Of a stretch of 64,000 bases of DNA, positions 43,272 through 52,388 are shown piece after piece. The DNA is from Thermocatellispora tengchongensis (GTDB lineage Bacteria > Actinomycetota > Actinomycetes > Streptosporangiales > Streptosporangiaceae). The notes under the pieces are model-generated. The model made no database searches. It was given only the letters and a program-made list of their open reading frames with translations, and was not told where the DNA came from. The position numbers and the translations under genes are program-made. The DNA lies in assembly GCF_014202315.1 (NCBI RefSeq), contig NZ_JACHGN010000022.1, positions 117,403-181,402 on the forward strand, given 5' to 3'. The number at the start of each line of letters is the position of its first letter. The first letter of the stretch is position 1.

Positions 43272-43484
43272 CGTCGATGGTCCTCTCTATCAGGCCGCTG
43301 TTGCCTCTGGGTTGCCTGTGTGTTGCGGCCCTGATGCGACATAGTGTCAGCTACACCGACAGTGTCAAGCGATTCCGTAGCAATTTGGTATCTTCGCCAC
43401 GAAATCCCTTGTCGTGATGCCTTCTCTCTGTCAGAGTCGCCGCAACGTCACGGCATGTTCAGCCACCTCACCTAGGAGGTCAGC
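43272..43484. promoter_or_regulatory. divergent control region with two repeat sets
   Basis: Three direct copies of GTTGCC or GTTGCG begin at 43300, 43311 and 43322, exactly one helical turn (11 bp) apart. Two copies of AGTGTCA begin at 43343 and 43361, 18 bp apart, near an inverted TGTC/GACA pair. Both sets suit oligomeric Lrp binding. AGGAGG at 43475-43480 is the dehydrogenase ribosome site. Confidence 0.6.
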
Positions 43485-44918
43485 GTGACCACCCGTCTGC
43501 AGAACTACATCAACGGGCAGCTCGTTGACGCCAAGAGCGACAGGTTCTCGGACGTCATCGACCCGTGCACCGGGGAGGCCTACCTTGAGGCCCCGATCTC
43601 CGGTCAGGCCGACGTCGATGCCGCCTACGCCGCCGCGTCCGCCGCGTTCGAGAGCTGGGGGCGGACCACGCCCGGCGAGCGGGCCACGCTGCTGCTGAAG
43701 ATCGCCGACGCGATCGAGGCCCACGCCGAGGAGCTGGTGCAGGCCGAGTGCCGCAACACCGGCAAGCCGCTGGCCCGGATGAGCGAGGACGAGATCCCGC
43801 CCGCCGCCGACCACTTCCGCTTCTTCGCCGGCGCCGCGCGCACGCTGGAGGGCCCGACCTCCGGGGAGTTCCTGGCCGAGCACACCTCGGTGATCAGGCA
43901 CGAGCCCATCGGCGTGGTCGGCCAGGTGACGCCGTGGAACTACCCGCTGATGATGGCGGTGTGGAAGATCGCCCCGGCGCTGGCCGCGGGCAACACGATC
44001 GTGCTCAAGCCGTCCGACACCACCCCGGTCTCCACGGTGAAGCTGGCCGAGATCTGCGGCGCGATCCTGCCGCCCGGCGTGTTCAACGTCGTCGTGGGCG
44101 ACCGCGGCACCGGCGCGCTCGTGGTCGGCCACCCGGCCGCGCAGATGGTGGCCATCACCGGCTCGGTGGGCGCGGGCATGCAGGTCGCCAAGACCGCCGC
44201 CGACGACCTCAAGCGGGTCCACCTGGAGCTGGGCGGCAAGGCGCCGGTCGTCGTGTTCGACGACGTCAAGGACATCAAGGCCGTGGCCGCCTCGATCGCC
44301 GAGGCCGGCCTGTACAACGCGGGCCAGGACTGTACGGCCGCCTGCCGGGTGCTGGTCCAGGAGAGCGCGCACGACGCGCTCGTGGACGCCCTGGCCGAGG
44401 CCGCGGCGGCGACGCGTACGGGCGACCTGTCCGACGGGGAGGCGCTGTACGGCCCGCTGAACAACGCAGGCCAGCTCGCCCGGGTCGAGGGCTTCTTCGA
44501 GCGCCTGCCCGGCCACGCCAAGGTGGTCACCGGCGGGCAGCGGGTCGGCGACAAGGGCTACTTCTTCGCCCCCACCGTCGTGGACGGCCTGCGCCAGGAC
44601 GACGAGATGATCCAGACCGAGGTCTTCGGCCCGGTCATCACCGTGCAGACCTTCACCGACGAGGCCGACGCGCTGGCCAAGGCCAACGGCGTCAAGTACG
44701 GCCTGGCCAGCTCGGTGTGGACCTCCGACCACGGCCGCGCGATGCGGATGTCCAACCGGCTCGACTTCGGCGTGGTGTGGGTCAACACGCACATCCCGTT
44801 CGTCTCGGAGATGCCCCACGGCGGCTTCAAGCACTCGGGCTACGGCAAGGATCTGTCGGTCTTCGGCCTGCACGATTACACCAGGGTCAAGCACGTCATG
44901 CACTACATCGGCGAATGA
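43485..44918 (+). CDS. gamma-aminobutyraldehyde dehydrogenase-like enzyme
   Basis: A 477-residue NAD-dependent aldehyde dehydrogenase. Catalytic Cys283 lies in NAGQDCTAACR and general-base Glu248 in HLELGGKAP; QVTPWNYPLMMA is the cofactor region. The NAGQDCTA form and overall length match bacterial aminobutyraldehyde dehydrogenases (PatD/YdcW), which oxidise 4-aminobutanal from putrescine to GABA. GTG 43485 has AGGAGG upstream. The following genes encode a polyamine importer, which supports this role. Confidence 0.88.
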   Translation: MTTRLQNYINGQLVDAKSDRFSDVIDPCTGEAYLEAPISGQADVDAAYAAASAAFESWGRTTPGERATLLLKIADAIEAHAEELVQAECRNTGKPLARMSEDEIPPAADHFRFFAGAARTLEGPTSGEFLAEHTSVIRHEPIGVVGQVTPWNYPLMMAVWKIAPALAAGNTIVLKPSDTTPVSTVKLAEICGAILPPGVFNVVVGDRGTGALVVGHPAAQMVAITGSVGAGMQVAKTAADDLKRVHLELGGKAPVVVFDDVKDIKAVAASIAEAGLYNAGQDCTAACRVLVQESAHDALVDALAEAAAATRTGDLSDGEALYGPLNNAGQLARVEGFFERLPGHAKVVTGGQRVGDKGYFFAPTVVDGLRQDDEMIQTEVFGPVITVQTFTDEADALAKANGVKYGLASSVWTSDHGRAMRMSNRLDFGVVWVNTHIPFVSEMPHGGFKHSGYGKDLSVFGLHDYTRVKHVMHYIGE

Positions 44919-44948
44919 GCTGACCGTAAGAAGAGGGATAGCCTGCAC

Positions 44949-46094
44949 ATGAGCGAAACCCAGGCGGGCACGGGGGCGGCCACCGCCGCCCCCGCACTCC
45001 CCCCGGTGCCCGCCATCGAACTCGACGGGGTCGTCAAGGAGTACGTCGCGCGCGGCGAGACCGTCCAGGCGGTGCGGGGCGTGTCCCTCAGCATCGCCGA
45101 AGGCGAGTTCTTCTCCCTGCTCGGCCCGTCGGGCTGCGGCAAGACCACCACGATGCGCATGATCGCCGGGTTCGAGGAGCCCACGCGCGGCGGCGTGCGG
45201 CTGCACGGCCAGGACGTCACCGGCGTGCCGCCGAACAAGCGCGACGTCAACATGGTCTTCCAGTCCTACGCGCTGTTCCCGCACATGGACGTGTGGGAGA
45301 ACGTCGCCTTCGGCCTGCGGCGCAAGAAGGTCCCCGAGGCCGAGATCAGGCGGCGCGTGGGCGAGATGCTGGAGATCGTCGATCTCACCGGGCGGGAGAA
45401 ACGCAGGCCCAGGGAGATGTCCGGCGGGCAGCAGCAGCGCGTCGCGCTGGCCCGCGCCCTGGTCAACAACCCCCGGGCGCTGCTGCTGGACGAGCCGCTG
45501 GGGGCGCTGGACCTCAAGCTGCGCCAGGCCATGCAGATCGAGCTCAAGCGCATCCAGCGCGAGGTCGGCATCACGTTCGTGTACGTGACGCACGACCAGA
45601 GCGAGGCGCTGACCATGAGCGACCGCATCGCGGTCATGAACGACGGCCTGGTGGAGCAGCTCGCCGGGCCGCGCGAGATCTACGAGCGGCCCGCCACCGC
45701 GTTCGTCGCCGGGTTCATCGGCACCTCCAACCTGCTCAACGGCGCCGTGGAGCGGATCGCGGGCGGCTTCGCCGTGCTGCCGCTCGGCGAGCACGGCCGG
45801 GTCCTGGTGGAGGCGGCCGGGCACTCCCCGGGAGACGCGGTCGCGGTCACCGTGCGCCCGGAGAAGATCACGATCTCCACCGAGGAGCCGGCGGGGGATG
45901 TCAGCGCCGTGCGCGGCACCGTCTCCGAGGTGGTCTACCTGGGCACCTACAACAGCTACGCGGTCAAGCTCGGCGACGTCGCCGAGATGACCGTCTTCCA
46001 GCAGAACGCGCACGACAGCACCACGACCGCGGAGCGGGGTGACTCCGTGTGGTTGTCCTGGCAGCCGCAGCACTCCTACGCGATTGGAAGTTGA
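44949..46094 (+). CDS. potA: polyamine ABC importer ATPase
   Basis: A 381-residue ATPase of the PotA type. Walker A GPSGCGKTT is at 59-67, the signature MSGGQQQRVALARAL follows, and Walker B is LLLDEPLGALD. The C-terminal 120 residues form the TOBE/OB regulatory domain. It is the first gene of a potA-D-B-C set 30 bp after the dehydrogenase gene. Spermidine or putrescine is the likely substrate, inferred from family and context. Confidence 0.9.
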   Translation: MSETQAGTGAATAAPALPPVPAIELDGVVKEYVARGETVQAVRGVSLSIAEGEFFSLLGPSGCGKTTTMRMIAGFEEPTRGGVRLHGQDVTGVPPNKRDVNMVFQSYALFPHMDVWENVAFGLRRKKVPEAEIRRRVGEMLEIVDLTGREKRRPREMSGGQQQRVALARALVNNPRALLLDEPLGALDLKLRQAMQIELKRIQREVGITFVYVTHDQSEALTMSDRIAVMNDGLVEQLAGPREIYERPATAFVAGFIGTSNLLNGAVERIAGGFAVLPLGEHGRVLVEAAGHSPGDAVAVTVRPEKITISTEEPAGDVSAVRGTVSEVVYLGTYNSYAVKLGDVAEMTVFQQNAHDSTTTAERGDSVWLSWQPQHSYAIGS

Positions 46095-46102
46095 ACCGCC
46101 CC

Positions 46103-47347
46103 ATGGACCTTCGCACCAACCCCGCCTTCCTCCGCGGCATGACCCAGAGCCGCCGGGTCTCCCGGCGTGACGCGTTCCGCATCGCCGGCCTCGGCGCCGC
46201 CGGGCTCGCCCTGGCCGCCTGCGGCGTTGAGGGCCGCCGGGCCGCCGCGCCCAGCCCGAGCGCCGTCGCCGACTTCTGGACCGGCAAGAAGCAAAACGGC
46301 ACGCTCAGGTTCGCCAACTGGCCCCTCTACATCGACAAGGACGGCAAGGACTACCCCTCGCTGGACAAGTTCACCGAGGAGACCGGGATCAAGGTCACCT
46401 ACCAGGAGGCGATCCAGGACAACTCCACCTGGTTCGGCAAGATCCAGCCGCTCCTCGCCGCCAATCAGGACATCGGCTACGACCTGATGGTGATGACCAA
46501 CGGCATCCAGCTCAGCCGGGCGCTGGCCCTGGGCTACCTGCTGCCGCTGGACCACAAGCAACTGCCCAACTTCGCCGCCAACGCCGCCCCCAAGGTGAAG
46601 AACCCGATCTGGGACCCGAACAACACCCACACCATCCCGTGGACGATCGGCGTCACCGGCATCGCCTACAACCCCGAGTACGTGGACGGCGAGATCACCA
46701 GCATCCAGGAGCTGTGGAACCCGAAGTACAAGGGCAAGATCGGCATGATGCTGGACACCCAGGAGGTCGCGAACTTCGGCATGTTCGCCCTGGGCATCGA
46801 CCCCGACAAGTCGGGCCCGGCCGACTGGCAGAAGGCCGCCGCCAAGCTCCAGGAGCAGCGTGACGCCGGCCTGGTGCGCAAGTACTACGAGAACGACTAC
46901 GTCGACGCGCTGGCCCGCGGCGACGTGTGGATCACCATGGCGTGGTCCGGCGACATCTTCCAGCAGGTCGCCGAGGGCAAGAACCTGAAGTTCGTGGTGC
47001 CCGAGGAGGGCGGCACGATCTGGACCGACAACATGTGCATCCCCAAGACCGCGCAGAACCCGGTCGATGCGCTGAAGCTGATGGACTTCGTCTACAAGCC
47101 CGAGATCGCGACCATGCTGGTGGAGTACATCAACTACATCACCCCGGTCCCGGCGACCAAGGAGCTGGTGCTCGCCGACGCCGCCAAGGCCAAGGGCGAG
47201 GACAAGGAGTTCCTGGAGGGCGTGGCGAACAGCCCGCTGATCTACCCCTCCGAGGAGGACCAGGCCAGGCTGCGCTCGTACAAGACGTTGACCACGGCGG
47301 AGGAGAAGCAGTTCGAGGACCTCTTCCAGCCGATCACGCAGGGCTAG
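46103..47347 (+). CDS. potD: polyamine ABC importer binding lipoprotein
   Basis: A 414-residue PotD-like binding protein. The N-terminus SRRDAFRIAGLGAAGLALAAC combines a twin-arginine motif with a lipobox ending at Cys, so a Tat-exported lipoprotein is expected. The mature region has LRFANWPLYID, typical of PotD/PotF, and WTIGVTGIAYNPEYV. ATG 46103 gives the natural start; an earlier in-frame start would overlap potA. Confidence 0.9.
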   Translation: MDLRTNPAFLRGMTQSRRVSRRDAFRIAGLGAAGLALAACGVEGRRAAAPSPSAVADFWTGKKQNGTLRFANWPLYIDKDGKDYPSLDKFTEETGIKVTYQEAIQDNSTWFGKIQPLLAANQDIGYDLMVMTNGIQLSRALALGYLLPLDHKQLPNFAANAAPKVKNPIWDPNNTHTIPWTIGVTGIAYNPEYVDGEITSIQELWNPKYKGKIGMMLDTQEVANFGMFALGIDPDKSGPADWQKAAAKLQEQRDAGLVRKYYENDYVDALARGDVWITMAWSGDIFQQVAEGKNLKFVVPEEGGTIWTDNMCIPKTAQNPVDALKLMDFVYKPEIATMLVEYINYITPVPATKELVLADAAKAKGEDKEFLEGVANSPLIYPSEEDQARLRSYKTLTTAEEKQFEDLFQPITQG

Positions 47348-47353
47348 CGCGCG

Positions 47354-48205
47354 ATGCGGCGCCTCACCCCCTACCTGCTGGTGCTGCCGGGCGGGTTGTG
47401 GCTGCTCGTCTTCCTGGTGGTGCCGATGGTCTTCATGGCCTCGGTCTCCACCCAGGAGGGCGATGTGGTCAACGGGTTCGTGCAGACCTTCCACTTCGCC
47501 ACGTACGGCGAGGTGCTGGCGCAGTACCAGACCCAGTTCCTGCGCTCGGTCGGCTACGGCCTCGCGGGCACCGTGATCTCGATCCTCATCGCCTATCCGG
47601 TCGCGTACTGGATCGCCTTCAAGGGCGGCTCGCGCAAGGCGACGTACCTGCTGCTGGTGCTGCTGCCGTTCTTCGTCTCCTTCGTGCTGCGCACGGTGTC
47701 GTGGAAGTTCCTGCTCGCCGACGACGGCATCGTGCTCGGCCCGCTGAAGTCGGCCGGGCTGGTGGGTGAGGACTTCCACCTGCTGCAGACCACGGCCGCG
47801 GTGATCGGCGGGCTGGTCTACAACTACCTGCCGTTCATGGTCCTGCCGATCTACGTGGCGCTGGAGCGGGTCAACCCGACGGTGATCGAGGCGGCCCGCG
47901 ACCTGTACGCCCCGCGCGCCGTCGCCTTCGCCAAGATCGTGCTGCCGCTGTCGCTGCCCGGCGTGTTCGCCGGGGTGCTGATGACGTTCGTGCCGATGAC
48001 CTCCGACTACGTCAACGCGGCGATCCTGGGCGGGCCGGAGAACACCATGATCGGCAACATCATCCAGACGGAGTACCTGGTCAACAACGACTATCCCGTC
48101 GGCGCGGCCCTGTCGTTCACGCTGATGGCGGCGATGCTGATCGGCATCTTCGCCTACGCCCGCGCGCTGGGCACCGAGAACGTGCTGGAGGCGGCGGCCC
48201 GATGA
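47354..48205 (+). CDS. potB: polyamine ABC importer permease
   Basis: A 283-residue PotB-like permease with six membrane segments. The EAA loop VIEAARDLYAPRAVAFAKIVLP is visible as two blocks and should contact PotA. It starts six bases after the potD stop and overlaps potC as ATGA. Confidence 0.9.
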   Translation: MRRLTPYLLVLPGGLWLLVFLVVPMVFMASVSTQEGDVVNGFVQTFHFATYGEVLAQYQTQFLRSVGYGLAGTVISILIAYPVAYWIAFKGGSRKATYLLLVLLPFFVSFVLRTVSWKFLLADDGIVLGPLKSAGLVGEDFHLLQTTAAVIGGLVYNYLPFMVLPIYVALERVNPTVIEAARDLYAPRAVAFAKIVLPLSLPGVFAGVLMTFVPMTSDYVNAAILGGPENTMIGNIIQTEYLVNNDYPVGAALSFTLMAAMLIGIFAYARALGTENVLEAAAR

Positions 48206-48987
48206 GGACCAGAGGGATCGGCGACCGGCTGCTGTTCGGCTACGTGTGGCTGGTGCTGCTGTGGCTGCTCGCGCCGATCGTCGTCATGATCGTGTTCGGC
48301 TTCAACGACACGGCGAGCAAGTCGAACGTCTCCTGGCAGGGTTTCACGCTCAAGTGGTGGGGCCGGCTCGGCGACTACCCCGATCTGGTGAACGCGGTCA
48401 GCAACTCGATCACGATCGCGCTGCTCGCCACGCTGATCACCACGGTCCTGGGCACGCTGATGGGCCTGGCGCTGGGCCGGCACCGCTTCCGCGGCCAGGG
48501 CGCGACCAACCTGGTGATGTTCGCCGCGATCTCCTCACCCGAGCTGGTCATGGGCGCCTCGCTGCTGTCGCTGTTCATCAGCGTCGGCCTGGAGACCGGG
48601 TACGTCACCATCGTGATCGCGCACGTGCTGTTCTCGCTGTCGTTCGTGGCGGTGACGGTGCGGGCGCGGGTGGTCGGCCTGGACCCCTCGATCGAGGAGG
48701 CCGCGCGCGACCTGGGCGCCACGCCGTGGGTGACCTTCTGGCGGGTGACGTTCCCGATGATCCTGCCCGGCGTGATCTCCGGCGCCCTGCTCGCCTTCGC
48801 GCTGTCGATCGACGACTTCGTGATCACCCAGTTCACCAGCGGCGCCACCGTCACCTTCCCGCTGTGGATCTACGGCGCGGTGCGCATCGGCATCCCGCCG
48901 CAGGTCAACGTGCTGGGCACGATGATCTTCATGGTGGGCGTGGCCATCGCGGTGGTGAACTCGGTCACCGCACGGCGGCGGGCCTAG
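48202..48987 (+). CDS. potC: polyamine ABC importer permease
   Basis: A 261-residue PotC-like permease with six membrane segments and the EAA loop SIEEAARDLGATPWVTFWRV. ATG 48202 overlaps the potB stop. A flavoprotein oxidase gene begins 13 bp after its stop, probably in the same transcript. Confidence 0.9.
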   Translation: MRTRGIGDRLLFGYVWLVLLWLLAPIVVMIVFGFNDTASKSNVSWQGFTLKWWGRLGDYPDLVNAVSNSITIALLATLITTVLGTLMGLALGRHRFRGQGATNLVMFAAISSPELVMGASLLSLFISVGLETGYVTIVIAHVLFSLSFVAVTVRARVVGLDPSIEEAARDLGATPWVTFWRVTFPMILPGVISGALLAFALSIDDFVITQFTSGATVTFPLWIYGAVRIGIPPQVNVLGTMIFMVGVAIAVVNSVTARRRA

Positions 48988-49000
48988 CGGCGGGGGAGAC

Positions 49001-50395
49001 GTGGACGTGCTGAAAGGGCTCGCGGACGCGGCGCGCACGCCGTACTGGCTGGACCGGGCCGACCGGCCCGAGCCCTGCGAGCCGCTGCCGGCGACCACGA
49101 GCGCCGACCTGGCCGTGGTCGGCGGCGGGTTCACCGGGCTGTGGACCGCGCTGCGCGCCAAGGAGCGTGACCCGTCGCTGGACGTGGTGCTGCTGGAGGC
49201 CCGCCGGGTGGGCTGGGCGGCGACCGGGCGCAACGGCGGGTTCTGCATGGCCACGCTCACCCACGGCCTGGACAACGGCCTGTCCCGCTGGCCGGCCGAG
49301 CTGGCGGTGCTGCACCGCCTGGGCATGGAGAACCTGGACGGCATCGAGCGCGCGGTCGCCCGCTACGGCATCGAGTGCGCCTTCGAGCGCACCGGCGAGC
49401 TGCACGTCGCCACCGCCCCCTGGCAGCTCGACGGGCTGCGCGAGACCGCCGAGGTCGCCCGGGTCCTGGGCGCGCGCTTCGAGGAGCTGGACCGCGACGC
49501 GGTACGCGCCGAGATCGACTCGCCGACGTACGCCGGCGGCTACTGGGAGCGCGACGCCTGCGCCATGCTCGACCCGGCCCGGCTGGCCTGGGGCCTGCGC
49601 GAGGCGTGCCGGGCGCTGGGCGTACGGGTGCACGAGCGCACGCCGGTGCGCTCGATCACCCGCACCCGCACCGGCCTGGCCCTGGCCACCCGGCACGGCA
49701 CCGTGCGCGCGGCCAGGGCGGTGCTCGGCACCGGCGCGTTCCCGCCGCTGCTGCGCCGCCTCGGCCTGTTCGTCGTCCCCGTGTACGACTACGCGCTGGT
49801 CACCGAGCCGCTCTCGGCCGCCGACCTGGCCGCGGTCGGCTGGGCCAACCGGCAGGGCGTCGGCGACTCGGGCAACTTGTTCCACTACTACCGGCTGACC
49901 GCCGACGACCGCATCCTGTGGGGCGGCTACGACGCGGTGTACTACAACGGCGGCAGAATCCGCCCGGAGCACGACCAGCGCGACGCCACCTTCACCACCC
50001 TGGCCCGGCACTTCTACGCCACGTTCCCGCAGCTCGCCCACCTGCGCTTCACCCACAGGTGGGGCGGGATCATCGACACGTGCACCCGGTTCAGCGCCTT
50101 CTATGGCCGCGCCCACGGCGGCCGGCTGGCGTACACGGCGGGCTACACCGGCGCGGGCGTCGGCCCTTCGCGCTTCGCCGCCGACGTGCTGCTCGACCTG
50201 CTCGACGGCGCCGAGACCGAGCGCACCCGGCTCCGCATGGTGCGCGAGAAGCCGGTGCCGTTCCCGCCCGAGCCGCTGCGCTCGGGCGTCATCCAGCTCA
50301 CCCGCAGGTCCATCGCCCGCGCCGACGCCCGTGAGGGCCGCCGCGACCTGTGGCTGCGCACGCTCGACCGGCTGGGGCTGGGCTTCGACTCCTGA
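49001..50395 (+). CDS. FAD-dependent amine oxidoreductase (gamma-glutamylputrescine-oxidase-like)
   Basis: A 464-residue DAO-family flavoprotein. The FAD motif GGGFTG is at 41-46, with GWAATGRNGGF as the second cofactor block and the late GYTGAGVGPSRFAAD closing the fold. PuuB-type enzymes oxidise glutamylated putrescine to its aldehyde. No PuuA-like ligase is in the window, so the substrate could also be a free amine or N-methyl amino acid. Its place behind potABCD and the aldehyde dehydrogenase fits amine oxidation. Confidence 0.82.
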   Translation: MDVLKGLADAARTPYWLDRADRPEPCEPLPATTSADLAVVGGGFTGLWTALRAKERDPSLDVVLLEARRVGWAATGRNGGFCMATLTHGLDNGLSRWPAELAVLHRLGMENLDGIERAVARYGIECAFERTGELHVATAPWQLDGLRETAEVARVLGARFEELDRDAVRAEIDSPTYAGGYWERDACAMLDPARLAWGLREACRALGVRVHERTPVRSITRTRTGLALATRHGTVRAARAVLGTGAFPPLLRRLGLFVVPVYDYALVTEPLSAADLAAVGWANRQGVGDSGNLFHYYRLTADDRILWGGYDAVYYNGGRIRPEHDQRDATFTTLARHFYATFPQLAHLRFTHRWGGIIDTCTRFSAFYGRAHGGRLAYTAGYTGAGVGPSRFAADVLLDLLDGAETERTRLRMVREKPVPFPPEPLRSGVIQLTRRSIARADAREGRRDLWLRTLDRLGLGFDS

Positions 50396-50437
50396 CCCGG
50401 CGCGTTATGGCTCGTCGGCGGCGGGTAGCCGCGTGGG

Positions 50438-52225
50438 ATGTCGAAGATGAAGGTCGCCGACCACGTGATCGAACGGCTCCGCGAGTGGGACGTGGAGTAC
50501 CTGTTCTGCTATCCGGGAGACGGCATCAACGGCCTGGTCGCCGCCATCGGCAGGGCCGAGGGCCCCGCCGTCGTCCAGCCCCGCCACGAGGAGATGGGCG
50601 CGCTCACCGCCGTCGGCTACGCCAAGTTCAGCGGCAAGGTCGGCGTGTGCATGGCCACCACCGGGCCGGGCGCGATCCACCTGCTCAACGGCCTGTACGA
50701 CGCCAAACTGGACCACGTGCCCGTCGTGGCGATCGTCGGCCAGACCGCGCGCACCGCGATCGGGGGCAGCTATCAGCAGGAAGTCGACCTGGAGTCGCTG
50801 TTCAAGGATGTGGCCAGCGACTACCTCGCGGTGGTCAGCCACCCCGCCCAGCTTCCCAACGTGCTCGACCGCGCCATGCGCACCGCGATGGCCCGGCGCG
50901 CCCCCACCGCGGTCATCATCCACGCCGACGTGCAGGAGGAGGAGTACCGGCCTCCGGAGCACGCGTTCAAGAACATCCCCTCCAGCCCTCCGGGCTACGT
51001 CGCGCCGCTGACCCGCGCGCCCGATCGCGAGCTGGACCGCGCCGCCGAGGTCATCAACGCGGGGGAGCGGGTCGCGATCCTGATCGGCCAGGGCGCGCGC
51101 AGGGCGGTCCCCGAGGTGATCCGGCTGGCCGAGATGACCGGCGGCGGGGTGGCCAAGGCCCTGCTCGGCAAGGACGTGCTGCCCGACACCCTGCCGTACG
51201 TCACCGGCGCGATCGGGCTGCTCGGCACGCGGCCGACGTACGAGATGATGCGCGACTGCGACACCCTGATCATCGTGGGGTCCAACTTCCCCTACGTCCA
51301 GTTCCTGCCGGAGTTCGGCCAGGCGCGCGCGGTGCAGATCGACAACGACGGGCACATGATCGGCATGCGCTACCCGAGCGAGGTCAACCTCGTCGGCGAC
51401 GCGGCGATGACGCTGCGCGAGCTGCTGCCCCGGCTGCGGCAGCGCGAGCACGGCCCGTGGCGGCGCGGCATCGAGGAGAGCGTCGCGCGCTGGTGGCGCA
51501 CCATGGAGATGCAGGCCAAGGTCGAGGCGCACCCGGTCAACCCGATGCTCGTCTTCCACGAGCTGTCGCCGAGGCTGCCCGAGAACGCCATCGTGTGCAG
51601 CGACTCCGGCACCTCCGCCAACTGGTACGCCCGGCTGCTCCGCTTCCACGGCGAGATGCGCGGGTCGCTGTCGGGCACCCTGGCCACGATGGGCGCCGGA
51701 GTGCCGTACGCGATCGGCGCCAAGTTCGCCCACCCCGACCGGCCCGCCATCGCGCTCATGGGCGACGGCGCGATGCAGATGAACGGCCTGGCCGAGCTGA
51801 TCACCATCCGCCGCTACTGGCAGGACTGGGCCGACCCGCGGCTGATCGTGGCCGTGCTGCACAACAACGATCTCAACCAGGTGACCTGGGAGCTGCGCGC
51901 CATGGGCGGCTCGCCGCGGGTGCCGGAGACCCAGGACCTGCCGGAGGTGTCGTACGCCGCCTTCGCCCGCTCGCTCGACCTGGACGGCATCGAGGTGGAC
52001 AAGCCTGAGCAGATCGCGCCCGCCTGGGACCGCGCGCTGTCCGCCGGCCGCCCCGCCGTGCTGGACATCCGGTGCGACCCGGACGTGCCGCCCATCCCGC
52101 CGCACGCGGACTTCGAGCAGATGAAGGACACCGCCCAGGCCCTGCTGCGCGGCGACGCCGACGCCTGGGGCGTCATCCGCGAGGGCGCGCGCACCAAGGC
52201 CCAGGAGTTCCTGCCGCACCGCTAG
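50438..52225 (+). CDS. ThDP-dependent enzyme of the pyruvate oxidase (PoxB) class
   Basis: A 595-residue enzyme with the three domains of the acetolactate synthase/pyruvate oxidase superfamily. The N-terminal PYR domain has the catalytic Glu in QPRHEEMGALTA; the middle domain has LIGQGARRA; the C-terminal PP domain has the ThDP motif GDGAMQMNG ending in LHNNDLN. Whether it uses FAD, decarboxylates pyruvate or acts on another 2-oxo acid cannot be told. ATG 50438 or ATG 50447 are both possible. The relation to the amine genes upstream is unclear. Confidence 0.87.
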   Translation: MSKMKVADHVIERLREWDVEYLFCYPGDGINGLVAAIGRAEGPAVVQPRHEEMGALTAVGYAKFSGKVGVCMATTGPGAIHLLNGLYDAKLDHVPVVAIVGQTARTAIGGSYQQEVDLESLFKDVASDYLAVVSHPAQLPNVLDRAMRTAMARRAPTAVIIHADVQEEEYRPPEHAFKNIPSSPPGYVAPLTRAPDRELDRAAEVINAGERVAILIGQGARRAVPEVIRLAEMTGGGVAKALLGKDVLPDTLPYVTGAIGLLGTRPTYEMMRDCDTLIIVGSNFPYVQFLPEFGQARAVQIDNDGHMIGMRYPSEVNLVGDAAMTLRELLPRLRQREHGPWRRGIEESVARWWRTMEMQAKVEAHPVNPMLVFHELSPRLPENAIVCSDSGTSANWYARLLRFHGEMRGSLSGTLATMGAGVPYAIGAKFAHPDRPAIALMGDGAMQMNGLAELITIRRYWQDWADPRLIVAVLHNNDLNQVTWELRAMGGSPRVPETQDLPEVSYAAFARSLDLDGIEVDKPEQIAPAWDRALSAGRPAVLDIRCDPDVPPIPPHADFEQMKDTAQALLRGDADAWGVIREGARTKAQEFLPHR

Positions 52226-52388
52226 ATCCGCGCGGCCGGTGACCCGGGTAGCCGTTGGACCCGCAGCCGCTAGACGCCGGTAGCCGTGCCCCACCGACTT
52301 TGGTCGCTGCGTGTACACCCTTCTCCGTACCGCGGAGATGGGTGCGCGGCAGGAGGTGATGCGGCCCGTCCGCCCCGATCGTGGAAGC

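Noticed and set aside
43431-46073. An 880-codon open frame antisense to the dehydrogenase and potA genes
   Set aside because: Composition is that of a codon-bias shadow, and both sense genes have all catalytic motifs.
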